Origin: Blasia pusilla
Lineage: Eukaryota > Marchantiophyta > Marchantiopsida > Blasiales
Reading direction: 5' to 3'
Length of the DNA stretch: 64,000 bases
Assembly: GCA_050084515.1 (NCBI GenBank)
Contig: CM114271.1
Location: 62,434,001 to 62,498,000, forward strand
The translations under genes and the position numbers were made by a program. The notes under the pieces were generated by a model, which saw nothing but the letters and a program-made list of their open reading frames with translations, ran no database searches and was not told the origin of the DNA. This document shows positions 47,701 through 59,768 of the stretch, one piece after another; the first letter of the stretch is position 1; the number at the start of each line of letters is the position of its first letter.

Positions 47701-48780
47701 GTTTTTCTGTAGGACATGTTACATTATCGGGAATTCCCAACCTTAGACGATAATCCTCATTTTTGAACTGGTTTTCAAGTACACTCGTAACTTTTTTCTT
47801 GTGCGATGCTCTCAATCAAATGAAGGAAAATGAAAATACTTCATAAAAGGAGAATATCGTTTGAAAATTTGAAATTACAGAGAGTTGATCATAAGTACTA
47901 AAGATAAATTTCCGCTTAAATATATGAATGATGATGAAAATTTCATTTTTTATAAAAATATCTTATTATTTTAATTTTTAAATAAATATTTATTTAAAAC
48001 CCTATCTCTCAATTAATAAAATAAAATAATTCATTTTGATTCAAAATTTGTTTCAAAATATTCTTTAGAAATCTTTCACAATGGAAGATTGAATTTAAAA
48101 GAAATTTATTTTCATCCTGTTGAAGAATAATATTTTTTCTCTATTTAATTATTATTTTTTCTCATTTTTTCAAAATAATTTGTATTTCCTTTCCAAATTC
48201 ACTTGCAATTAAAAAAATAATTTAAAAATAGTGAATGTAGATTTTATTTTTAAGATAAAAGATAAACCTAAAATGAAAATTAAGAATACTTTTTTCTAAT
48301 AAATTTTTTTACAAAATTTCTACATTTAAAAAAACTTCATATAATTATGAAAACCTACGTCTATTCAAAATTAAATAGAAATTAACCAGTATGCGACCCC
48401 GGTTTGGATTTTTAAAGAGGTTCGGGAAGACTAATTCTAACACGGCGGAAAGAAACTCTAAGGGATTAACATCAGCTGCGGCGAGAGACGGATGCACAAA
48501 CACAACACGAACTTAAGGAATTATCAGGGCATGGCGCGGAGAAGAACAGATGAGAGACTAATTAACATTAACACGAAGAGTAATTGGTTATGAAAGGATA
48601 AAATTCAAATTCACATCAAATGTCATTCTATTGTAGGGGCTGTAAAAAATTGAAAGACTGCACACGTGGTGCCAGTTTATTGTTTATAGGTCAACTCTTA
48701 ATAATATGACACATAAGTTACATAGATCCGATGGTTTTGGGAAATTCTTTAAAAGGAATAATAAATTCTCAATTTTTACT
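44773..48780. other. HCF244 3' flank and very AT-rich gene-less region
   Basis: The first ~400 bp are probably 3' UTR and flank. 45160-48370 is strongly AT-rich, with many A- and T-runs and no recognisable gene or repeat family. Composition changes sharply near 48780 to GC-rich sequence leading into the LINE. Confidence 0.55.
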
Positions 48781-49705
48781 TTACTAGTAACCCGGTTCTC
48801 CCCGAACATAGGCACCTTTTGAACAACCCACCCTCCACGCCCTATTTACCGCCTCCGAGGGGGAAAGTGTTTGCACACTTCTTGACGGGGCAACTGGCTT
48901 CATTTAGGGTTGCTTTACGGAGGGGGGCGAGTACTCGACCCCGATCTTACGATCTCCACTGTGGATGATGATGGTGCTGTGAGACATGGTCGGCTCGGCC
49001 GTTGCTTAGAACCCCCACTGCATGGCTGTCGTCTACTCCGGGTTTACGGGCGATATGGACGGATGGACGGCGGGAGGCATGGACGGGGACGGCGGGAGGG
49101 AGAACGGTGGGCGGCGGGGAAGAGAGGGGACGTGCTACATATCAAAACGGAGATTGTGACGAGGGCTTCGTTTTGATCCGGACCTTTATGCATGGCGTGA
49201 AGTATTTTTATTTTTATTCATCTTTTTAGAATTCGGTTCATATTAAGGTTCCACATGTGAGTATTAGGGCTTTGCTTATTGTCATTTGGAGAAATTTCCC
49301 AAGGTAACGTCCTCTATTCACCCACCCTTCCCCTCCTTTCCCAAGTCGTTCCTTGTTTGTCGTATTTGCTTCTCATTTTGGTTCGATTCACGTTTGTGTT
49401 TGTTACCCCTCCTGTAGATACACCTTTCTTCTCATCTATTTTATCTCGATTGGCCCATGATCTTTTCACACTCTTAGCAACTCTAGGTATTCATGAGTTT
49501 TTTTTTGGGAGGGGGTTGGGACTAGAAGTCCTAGGTGATGTTGATAGGTGAGATTTTATGTTAGAGGGAGCATTACCGTGGACGAGAAGAGAGTTGTTTG
49601 CCAGGACCGCTTGTTCGAATGGGGATGATAGGACTGTTTTTGGCGAGGGATTGTCGCATGATTTTGTTGGAGGGGGCCATGTCCTCTTCTTGGTGAGTTG
49701 CATCC
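48781..49705 (+). other. Possible 5' region of the LINE
   Basis: The GC-rich block 48780-49160 and the region after it contain short open frames but nothing I recognise. The element may start here, because LINE 5' leaders precede the first ATG. No terminal structure marks the boundary. Confidence 0.4.
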
Positions 49706-52700
49706 ATGCCTCGACCCGCATTGGCTCCCCGTGTGGGGACCCGTGGGTCGTCTAGTCGGGATACTAAATGCCCATGTTGTCCCGAATTCTTCACTCGTTC
49801 AGGAATTCGGAACCACTTAGCGGCTAAACATCATGACTTTGATAGATTTGGATGGGTGGTCCCTCCTGTCGACCATGGATGCTCTCCGGTGCTTCCCGCA
49901 TCATCGCCCCCTCCTGAGGCATGGGAGTGTTTGAGGTCCCACCAAGGCAGCATTATAGGTCTCTCCAAGACCCGTTTTCCCTGCCCAAGGTTGTTCCATA
50001 GGATCCCCCATGCTATTCGGGATGACCTCCGCCATGCATTCCTCCTTCCCCTAGCTAGGATCGCTCTTGATCCTATGGATGAGCTCTCTTGGTACCTAGT
50101 ACTTCTCCTTCCACGATGGTGTCTTCGTTACACTTGGGGAGGGAAGGCCGGTCATAGAGAGGTTGTGGCACGTCTAAGACGCTTTCGAGGAGGTGATTGG
50201 GAGTCTCTGCAGAGTGAGTTTGTGGCATTTGCTAGAGGTAGTAGTTCACTTGGTTTCCCAACGGACGATCTTGTAGCAGCCAGGTTGCGACGATGTAGGA
50301 CACTTGGACGAGCCTGTGAGTACTCGGGAACTGCACGTGCTCTTCGCCCGATGGACATGGCTCCTTCTTCAGCTGTTACCGTCGATGTCCTCCGGAGGCT
50401 ACATCCTCGTCCAGCGGTTGACATTCCAGCTTTTGCACGTGACTTCCATCTTGACACGGCTATATGCCTTGACCCGTCCCTCTTTGCACGGGCACTCGGA
50501 CGTTCTCCAAGGATTGCGGCTGGAGGTTTGTCTGGTATGATGTACGAACACCTTCGTGATTGCTTTCCTTCCGAGGACACCGCTAGCGGCTTCTCCGAGT
50601 TGCTTCAGGTTGCCTCTCACCTAGCTCACGGGAGAGTGCCAACAGTAGTGGCCCAAGTATTAGGGGCGGGGCGACTTTTGGCGTTGTTGAAGGAGGATGG
50701 TGGTATCCGTCCGATTGCCATAGGTGAGGTGCTCTTGCGGTTGGTGAGTCGTACTCTCGCTTTGCAATTCCGTGAGGCTTTCCAATCACATCTGAGTCCG
50801 CATAAGTTTGGAGTTGCCACGCCAGCCGGATGTGAGACGGTTGCCTTAGGTTTGAGGGCTTGCCTAGATGTACATCCAGAGTGGGTGGTTCTCCAAGTAG
50901 ACGTGGAGAACGCCTTCAACTCAGTATCTCGGGCAACTATATTCACAGAGTTGAGGGACGCGGGTGGCCCCATGGCGAGCCTCATTCCCTTTGTGCAGGC
51001 TTTCTATGGGGCCCCTTCGGCCCTCTATTTCCACCATGGTCGATTCGAGGAGGAGGTCATGGTTTTGGAGTCTGCTACCGGGGCTCGTCAGGGTGACCCT
51101 CTGGGTGGCGCGTTGTTTGCTTTGGCTCATTACCGAGCGGTTCTTTCTACGGTGGAGGCTTTCCCGGGTTGCATGTTCCCTTCGTTGGCAGATGATACTC
51201 ATATTGTTGGTCCTGGAGATCTGGTTATCTATGCATTCGAGCACTTTTCAGCACAGTTGGCACGTGTCGGCCTGACGGTGAAGGTGGGAAATTGCAAGGC
51301 TTGGTCTCCATCAGGCCTACGTGATGATCTTCATTTACTCGACAGGTTCTTGCGTCTTGTCGGAGGGTTTCGAGTCTTGGGAGTCCCGCTCATGAGCTAG
51401 GACTTTGTATCGAGTTATGTGGCGGCGGCTCTTACCGAGGATCTTCTCCACGTTGATGATCTTACAAGGATTGGTGACCCTCAAGGCGCCTTTGGCATTC
51501 TCTCTTCTTGTTTTGCTCGTAGACCTGGTTACCTCACTAGAACGGTATGGACATCTAGTCGCCTTTCTTTCTTATATAGATCCTTTGATAGGAAGCTCAT
51601 GCAGGTGTTTGGGGAACTTCTAGGACCTGGCTCCTTAGAGTGCCCCATGGGGGAGTTAGCTCGTAGAAAAGCCTCTTGGCCGATTTCTTTTGGTGGAGTA
51701 GGTCTTCTCTCGACCGAGTTAGTGGCGCCCTCCGCTTTTTTAGGGAGTTGGGCCACAATGGCACCCCTCCTTTGCTCCCGACTTTTGGTTAGAGATAGAC
51801 CGCTCCTTCTACAGTACGTCTCCCAGGTTGAGGATGGCTCTTTCCCACTTCAGTCTTCACTCACAGCTTGTAGAGATTCCCTTCGAGTTAAGGCCAGATC
51901 CGTTCTCCCCACTTTCTCCTCCTTAGTTACCTCCGGTGAGTTTGGGCTCCAATCTTCCTTGATGGAAGGCCACTTTGAGGCAGTTTTTAGAGGCACTATG
52001 TCTGATGGGAATATCCCCATGGAGGTTAGGGCCCGTATTCGCTCTTGCTCCGGAAAGGGGGCAGGCTCATGGGTAGGGGCGCGCCCCCTTCTCCCGGCTT
52101 TCCGTATCGCACCACTTACCTATACCACAACGTTGCGGTTCCGCTTGGGCCTCCCCCAACCATCGGTGGTTGGTTCGACACACTGTGAGTGTCTCTAGAG
52201 CTTGGATCCACTTGGTGTGCATTTGGCACGCTGTCCAGTTGGGGGTGAGAGGATAGCCACTCACGATGCAGTGCGGGATATCATGTTCAGTATTGCCCGA
52301 GAGAGTGGCTTCCATGTGCAGAGAGAGAGGCACTACTCCATGCGGGATTCCCTTATTCGAGCTGATCTTTACATGACACGAGAGGCTGATGTGGTGGTGG
52401 CGGACGTGGTAGTTACCGATCCTACACGGGAGGCAGTGCGAGCCCAAGTGGTGGCCCAAGGGCGAATGCCACAAGGCGGCGGCGGCGGCGGCGAAGAAGA
52501 CACATATCTGATTGACTTCACGAGGACACATCTTCATCCCCTGGCCATAGAGATGTTTGGGGCTATGGGGAGAGGTTTGACTTCGTTCACGGACTGCGCC
52601 CATCATCTCCAATCGAGAAATGGGTTGTCCTTAGCTACTGCGATTCTCTATTGTAGGCAGCGGGTCTCCATAATGTTGCAGCGCGCCCAGGCTAATGGGC

Positions 52701-52816
52701 TTTTGCGGCGGGCTCAGGCTGTGGGAGACGCCGGAGCTAGAGGCCCACTTAGTAGTAGTCATAGCTCTCTTGTTGTTGCTGATATTGTCTCTGCTGTTGG
52801 TGAATTTCGTCGATAG
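49706..52816 (+). mobile_element. LINE with C2H2 finger, reverse transcriptase and restriction-like endonuclease; two internal TAG codons
   Basis: One reading frame of 1036 codons is interrupted only by TAG at 51398-51400 and 52196-52198. It ends at TAG 52814-52816. Residues 22-41 hold a C2H2-like zinc finger (KCPCCPEFF, then HLAAKH). Reverse transcriptase motifs: GGIRPIAIG (332-340), QVDVENAFN with Asp399, ARQGDPLGG (460-468) and LADDTH with Asp496/Asp497. The C-terminal part has a CCHC-type knuckle (THCECL, then GVHLARC) and an endonuclease core RADLYM ... ADVVVADVVVTDP, as in R2-lineage LINEs that cut DNA with a PD-(D/E)XK enzyme. A GGC run (about 52482-52494) encodes poly-Gly just after it. 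There is no poly(A) at the 3' end. By overall design it belongs near R2/Utopia-like elements; the exact clade cannot be settled by eye. Confidence 0.88.
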
Positions 52817-55800
52817 TGGGGGAATGCCCCCTTCTTCCTTTTCTGGTCTTGTTGTGGGCCTTCAGGTTTTGACTCTTTGAGTCCCCCTCTTTTGTACTTC
52901 CGATGGGTTTTCCATCACACTTTTTATCGAAGTGCATCATTCTCTTTACCACCTCACAATACAAAGAGAATACAGAGCATTTATTGCTCCCTTTATTGCC
53001 TTGCGCATTAAAGGCTGTCGGATTATAAGTGGACGTGGAAACAATAGACTTGTTAATAAATAAAAACCAAACTGCAAATAAGACGTGGTGGAGATTCGGC
53101 AAAGTTTACCACTACCCGGTAGGTTCGTTACGGAAGGTACCACGATTGACAGGCAGCGCTGCCCGCCGTCGCGTGCCCGGTGCGTATATTCCGTAGTCCA
53201 CTTTATTCCGCCACCACTGCTCTAGATTAGTGTTCTATGCGGGGAATCTTTCCTCACGAGAGGACACTTGTCAGTTCCCCCCCACACTTTCCCGGGCAGC
53301 TCTCCTTTGTCTTCTCCGACTGAAAGTGGGTCGGTGGCAACACGTTCGGGGGGCCTGAAAGGGAGTTCGGAAAGGGATAATATAAAACTTAAATAGAAAA
53401 ATGGATGGGAAACCTTTTTTGTGCATCGGCCGGGAACCGAAAACTATCGGGAGTTCGGAAAGCGTTTCTCGTTCGTTCGGTACGGGGGATCCCGCAGTGC
53501 GAATCCCACGGATAGCAGTTCGATCCGGAGATTAGAGCGGGGAAGCACTGTGTACCGTCGAGAAACTCGCCGACCGTCCGTGCTCATGGAGGGTGGGTAC
53601 ACGTGGCGCCGTCAGTCCGTTTCCGGTTTGAATAAATAATGAGTGGCCCTCGCGGGAGCGAATGTGCCGAGCGTTGGCTCCTCTTGGGCCACGCAGCCTA
53701 CGATCTACACGTGGATGGATAGATGTTGAAAGCCCCGTTTAGTCGTCGATCTCAGGAAATCGGGAGGAGATCCGCGAGTTGCGTAGTTCTTCGCTTTTAT
53801 ACGGCAACTCAAAATTGCGTTGCGGCACGGGTTTCTCCCGTTCAACGGTGTGGCCGTAAAATCCGTGGAAGCTGTAATTTTCAAAACGCGCGGCCTTTTT
53901 GGGAGGGGGTCGGGAAAAGTAATTATACTATGGACACGGATTATTTTTAATTTTTAGAAAATTTTAGTGTAGTGATTTAGTTTCTTTTACATTTAATTTA
54001 ATTTTTTATTAGCCTATGCACGGTTGAAAGATTAGTCCAAGAAGAAAAAAAATTGGGTGTTTCTAGAACTCTTACATGCTTTGGTTCATAAGAAAAGAAC
54101 CACATATGTCAATTATTTAGAGGTCGAAAAAGACAGATGTAACCTCTCCCATAATAATATAGATTTTAAATTGATATGTATCTTCATCATAAGAATCTTT
54201 AGAGGATAGATGCCAATTTTGGAGGAGGGTTTTCTCTAATCTCATATTGTTTTCATTATACTAGTGGAAAGAGAGCGAAAGGATTAATCATGTTGCACAC
54301 AAATATAATTTTTTTTTCTTACTGTCTTTAGTATGAAAAACATTTTCTTGTTGCCGAATTGCCACGTATCAAATAGATAGGTGTTTGCAAATCAAGAAGG
54401 CACTCTTCAATAATAATATAAATAGATGGATAAATGTGTTGCGCACGTGAATATGTTAGATGGAGAAAAAACACAGAGAATTTATAGGGATCTTGAAGAA
54501 AATTTGTATTATCATGGAAATTATCTCCTTAAAATATCTATTCTTGTGGAGGAGAATAATAAAATTTCCACTTCAACCTTTGGGATCAATTGAGACACTT
54601 TCTACAATGGGGAGTGATTGAGGCCATCTTAGTATCCTTTGGAGATGGAACCTATGTTCTTCAATCTTAGTTTGCATAAGAAATTGTAATTCTCTTGTTG
54701 AAGTGAGTTTCTATAAGAAATTCCCTCATCTTTAATACTGTAATTTTCTTACCAGTAAGTTTTTGCATGTGTGATGCATTCAATCCGATCTATGGAAATG
54801 AAAATATTTCACGAATGGAGAATATCATGAAATCATTACATTAGACACATGTTGAAATTGTAGAGTTGACAAATAAATAGTGAAGACAAGTTTTTGCTAA
54901 AATATATAAATAATCATAAGACTCTAATTTGCATTTAAAAATTTTCTTATCTTTCCCCTAATTAATTTAGAAAGAAAGAAATTATCTTTATTTTTCCAAC
55001 CCTCATCTCTCAAATAGTAAAAACAAAATCACTTATTTTGATCCAAAGTTTGTCTCAAAATTTTCTTTAAAAATCCCTCACACTTAGAGCTTGATTTTTT
55101 TTAAAATATTCATAAATTAGTATGTCTTTTCCAAAATCAATTTGAAATTAAAAGTTTCAATTTTTTTCTTAAATTTTTTCATAATAATTTTAATTTAAAA
55201 AATTAAAAATTAATTTATTATGAAAAATACTCACAATATTTTATGGAGATTCTAAAGAATCTCCATGAATTTTTATTTAATTATTTGAAAAAATTCTTAT
55301 ATTTATTAAAACCTCTTTCCTACTGAAATTCTAGCTGAGTATAGGAAAAATTAAACAAAAATTGAGAAACTGAAAGGCTTTAGTTTCTCAATATTAGCCA
55401 GCTCTAACACCCTTAAAAGTATGATAGAATTATCTTTGATGCACTATATATTATTAGTATATATACCTTTGCTACATTGTGTGGTTTTTCTTCACATTTA
55501 ACATTTTGTTTCTTCGTTTTCCCATCATTTAGTGTTGGAAATCCTCACTCGAATTTAAATCTTTAAGATGATACCCATTCGCAAAAATATTGAGAAAAAA
55601 AGACAATTAAAAATCTTAAAATTTATTTTTAACATCTATCTGAAAATGGCATTTTAATTACATTCAAATAAGCTTGTATGTTTCTCATCTATGACCAATA
55701 AATATGAGATATATCTTCAAAATTTGTAATGTATTTATATTAGTTTATCATTTTAAAATTATAAGATTTAAATTATAATTATGATATGCAAAAAAAATAG

Positions 55801-56216
55801 TTCAAAAATTTAACTCACATGAGGGTATCTTGCTTTTCACCATAAATATTTTCTCCCCTTTTCTATAAGGACCCAAATAAAGGAAAATTGCATAAAATCT
55901 CTTCTTTATGTGATGAAACCTTTAAATATATATATGTCCCATATTGGAAAAAAATAGAATATCTTGTATTTTCAATTTTTTAATCTTTAATAAATAAGTA
56001 GGATAACCACTCACTCTATAAGTCCCCACACTTATGAATTTACCTAATTTTTTTTGGTGTAGGTGAGTCGGTAAACGTGAGCGCTAATTGGTTCAGAGTC
56101 ACCCTAGGTGCACATCGTCTCTCTAAGAAGGCTATGATACTAAGCCCCAATCATTCTCCATCCAGCGTCCATCCAAACTAGAATCCAAAAATAAATCCTT
56201 AAGGCATGTCATGAAT
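52817..56216. other. Gene-less region
   Basis: 52817-53140 may be the LINE 3' UTR. 53150-53900 is GC-richer with a direct repeat GGGAGTTCGGAAAG (about 53361 and 53449), but no gene is recognised. 53940-56190 is AT-rich with nothing identifiable. Confidence 0.5.
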
Positions 56217-56304
56217 AGTTTTTTAATTTAAAATTGAAACATGGCCCAAATACGAAACATGGTTAACTTTTTGGGTCATGTTTCAATTTTAAACTAAAAA
56301 ACTT
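56217..56304. repeat. 32-bp inverted repeat (imperfect)
   Basis: The arms start AGTTTTTTAATTTAAAATTG at 56217 and end near 56304. They pair with about 2 mismatches in 32 around a ~24-base loop. A second hairpin lies 240 bp downstream. Confidence 0.85.
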
Positions 56305-56540
56305 GAGTGGCCCAAGCCTTGAGTGGGTAGGGAGAGAGAAAGTCCCCCCTATAAGTACTTTTGAGTTTCTTTTGTGGAACCCCAATTTCCCAAGGACCCA
56401 CCTTGGACCCTTGATCATGGCCCCTAATCTAAATGTGGTTTGTGTATCCCCAACCTACGTTTCACTTCTTACATTCAAGATGACTTGAGAGGTGTGTCTT
56501 AAGATAGATTCTGCTCATCTTGACATCCTCAAAAACACCT

Positions 56541-56579
56541 TGGAACTTCATCTTTCAAAAAATGAAAGATGAAGTTCCA
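56541..56579. repeat. 17-bp perfect hairpin
   Basis: TGGAACTTCATCTTTCA (56541-56557) and its exact reverse complement (56563-56579) flank a 5-base A loop. Confidence 0.93.
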
Positions 56580-57780
56580 TCTTATCTTTAAGATGCTCTA
56601 TTCTTCCTTGTTTGCTCTCACTCCCCTCTCCCACCGACCTCGACCCTACTACCTCGTTGGGTTGCAAGGTGGGAATGCTTAAGAGCCCGTTCCAATTGAA
56701 CAAGTACCACAATAAAAACTATTCCTAACAAAAATAAAAATACAAGAAATAAATAAAAGAAGATGGAAAAACCCATAGGAATTACAATATTGTTGGGTCA
56801 GCTGAAAATCCCATTCCAATTCAACACCATAAGTGCCTTTTTATGGCTTCTACACCTCTATCTACGTCATTTTTTTCTTTGCCCATCTAGACTATCCTAA
56901 TCACGTATGAGTTAATTAATATATGCGGAGAGTAATTGTTAAAGAAATACGAGACATATATAAAAAGAAGAGTAATCCCTTGAGCACTCGTAGAATTCTG
57001 CGGAACTCCTAAAACCTAACTTCACCCGTCCCCATTTCGGGCCCCACGGCCCCCGATGACACGCCCTATTAATCCGCACATCCAGATTCCAGTCTTAGAG
57101 CCACCACGTCACCTTTCCCGGTAAACGGGGAACGAAGCGCTCCGCGAAAGGACCTTCGTTAGGGTGAAAGCGGTCGGAACGAGCGCCCATTCGGACGACG
57201 TGAGGGAGGACGCGGGTCACGGGTGGGGTGGAAGGATGAGGTGCGGGGGCCGGATCTCCCGGTCTCGCAGCGCATGACTCGCCGCACGCCGCCGACGGTT
57301 CGGGAAAGGCTCGGGGAACGCGACGCGCGAGCACAGGGAGGGGCGAGTCGGGAAAGCCCTCCTCTTTTTCTTTTGGTTCTTTACCATTTTCTTTCTATCT
57401 CAAATGGATATTCTTGAGACCGGTGTGCGGCCCTTCCGCACACCGGTTGCAGCCGTAATTACCCCCCATATCTCAGGTACTATTATCAAAACGAAGACCT
57501 TTTTGGATAGCCAACCGAAACAAGTTTATGAGATATTCACAACCACGATACCAATAATCATGCCCGGAAAATTCTTATTTTATTATTACCATTATTATTC
57601 TTATTTTTTTTCCAATAGGTTTTTTCCCAATACTTTGCCATCCACTCACACCGCTGCAACTTCGATGCGCCGAGATAAAATAATTTTACGACGAATAATT
57701 TTTAAGAAAATTTTGGACACCCAACTACTTTGGACCAAAATATTCGAGGAATTCGGTTTCGGGCTCTTAATAGAAGACGA
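56580..57780. other. Gene-less spacer with a short GC-rich island
   Basis: 57000-57350 is GC- and CpG-rich with frames on both strands but no recognisable product. The rest is AT-rich. Confidence 0.5.
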
Positions 57781-57784
57781 TGCG

Positions 57785-58640
57785 ATGCACACCTCTTTGC
57801 TTGACATGTGGCAATTGGGCAGCAAAAATATATTTCACATGCTATGGGCAGCAAAAAAAAGAATTTGTATGCAACATCATTAATCTCTTTCCTTCACGGT
57901 CTATACACTAGCTATTCAAACATTATTTTATTTCGTGTGCATCGTACGGGCACCTCATCTATATTATTGTGGGAGAGTGCCTTCTTCATTTGCAAACATT
58001 GCTCTACTTCACACGTGGTAATTGGGCAGCAAATTTTTTTTTGAATTTATGTGCATCATCATTAATCTCTTCCCTTCACGGCCTATACACTAGCTCTTCA
58101 AACACTTTTTTATTTCACGTGTATGGTTCGGGCATTTCATCTATATTAGTATGGAAGAGTGCCTTCTTGATTTGCAAACATCTCTTTGTTTGACATGTGG
58201 CAATTGGGCAAGAAGAAAATATTTCATATGTTATGGGCAGCAAGAAAAAAATTGAATTTATGTGCAATATCATTAATCTCTTCCCTTCACCGGCTACACA
58301 CTAGCTCTTGAAATATTTTTTTATTTCTGTGCATCGCATGAGCACCTTATCTATATTATTATGGGAGAGTGCCTTCTTGATTTGCAAAGACCTCTTTGCT
58401 TGACACGTGACAACTAGACAATAAGAAAATGTTTCACATGATACGGACAATAAAGAAAAAATTGAATTTATGTATAACATCATTAATCTTTTCCCTTCAC
58501 GGACTATACACTAACTCTTGAAACATTTTTTTATTTCGTGCGTATCACATTAACACTTATCTATATTATTACAAAAGATGCCTTTTTTATTTGCAAACAT
58601 CTCTTTATATTTACAAACGCATGTATGCTACAAGAAATAA
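57785..58640. repeat. Tandem array, ~205-bp unit, four to five degenerate copies
   Basis: The phrase CTCTTTGCTTGACATGTGGC and the following AATTGGGCAGCAA recur near 57793, 58000, 58183 and 58390, with a poor copy near 58600. Each unit also has CATCATTAATCTCTTCCCTTC and CACTAGCTCTTC. Spacing is about 185-210 bp. Confidence 0.88.
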
Positions 58641-59768
58641 TTTTTTTAATTTATATAAACACGTTTGAAGAATTATACATTAGCCTTCGTACACTTTTTT
58701 ATTATTGTGGATAGCAAAGAATCGGCCGCAACTCTTGCTCGAATAAGGACGCGATCAAGCACTGTTTTATTTCCTTACATTTATCATCGTGGATCCCGAT
58801 GAATTAGTCGCGACTCCTGCTAGAATAAGGACGCGATAACCTCACACTTGCCGATCCGATGGGCTTCGTCTTCTTACCGGTCCGGGAGCGCCTCGGGGAA
58901 CTCCATAGCTGGTATCTCAGGCTTGTGGGAGGTTCGCTGTGGTCGGACGACATCCGACGACGGAGTATTGGGACCAGGGTGGATGGATTAAGGATTAACA
59001 ACAACGCCGACTTATTCTGCCGGTGTCGTGGCGGCACGGAAGCGGAAGCGGAGGAGACCGGGCACGCTGGGCGTGGGGCCCGCGCGGGAGTTGACAGTGC
59101 CGTATCGGCGACCCTGGGAGTGGGAGAGGTTGAGAATGAGAAAGACGGGAACTTTGGAAGGAGAGGAGGAAAGTCGCGATTCGTAATGGTGGATTTGCAC
59201 AAGTCTTCCTTTCTCTCTCTCTCTCTCTCTATTTTATTTAATTTCTTTCTGACGCGGAGGTTGAGGCGCGTGTGGTGATCTATCGGGTTCGCTCGTCGGA
59301 GTTCGTCTTCATCGTCGTGTTACGCGAGGTGATTCTCGGGATACTGTGAGGCTGCGGTTGTGTTCGGACGCGGAGGACACAGAAGGGCGAGGGAGAGGAA
59401 TTCAGCTGCAGGTGCCGTGGGATTCGTAGTTCGTGGGTGGAGGACAGGAGATATCGCGGGATTCGTTCGCTGCGATCGTTTTTCTCGCTCGCTGCTGCAG
59501 ATTTCGAGCGAATTGTGGAAGGAAGGTGCGGTTTTGCATAAAGAAGAAGTGAATTTTGGTAGCGGAGAGGAGAGGAGAGGAGGAACGATTGATTCGAACG
59601 AGTTCTGGTGAAGGTCGCAAGGAATTCGGAGGGAGGTAGACGTAGAGGTCGAGCGATTTTCGACGGCGTGAATTGAAGTCCGAGGAATTGGGGGAAGAAG
59701 TTGGGACATCGAATCCCTTTGATGCAATCGGAAAATCGGGGGCCTGATTCTCTGAACAGACGAGGAGA
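58641..59768. other. Upstream region and 5' leader of the hydrolase gene
   Basis: A ~40-bp motif ending AGAATAAGGACGCGAT is duplicated near 58733 and 58800. 58850-59768 is GC-richer with a (CT)n tract (59213-59230) and probably holds the promoter and 5' UTR. Long antisense frames here are compositional. Confidence 0.5.

Noticed and set aside
57785-58640. CRISPR-like array
   Set aside because: Units are ~205 bp, imperfect, without short repeats and unique spacers, in a plant nuclear genome.
58804-59202. Overlapping long frames on both strands before the hydrolase
   Set aside because: GC-rich composition opens frames on both strands; no conserved motif.
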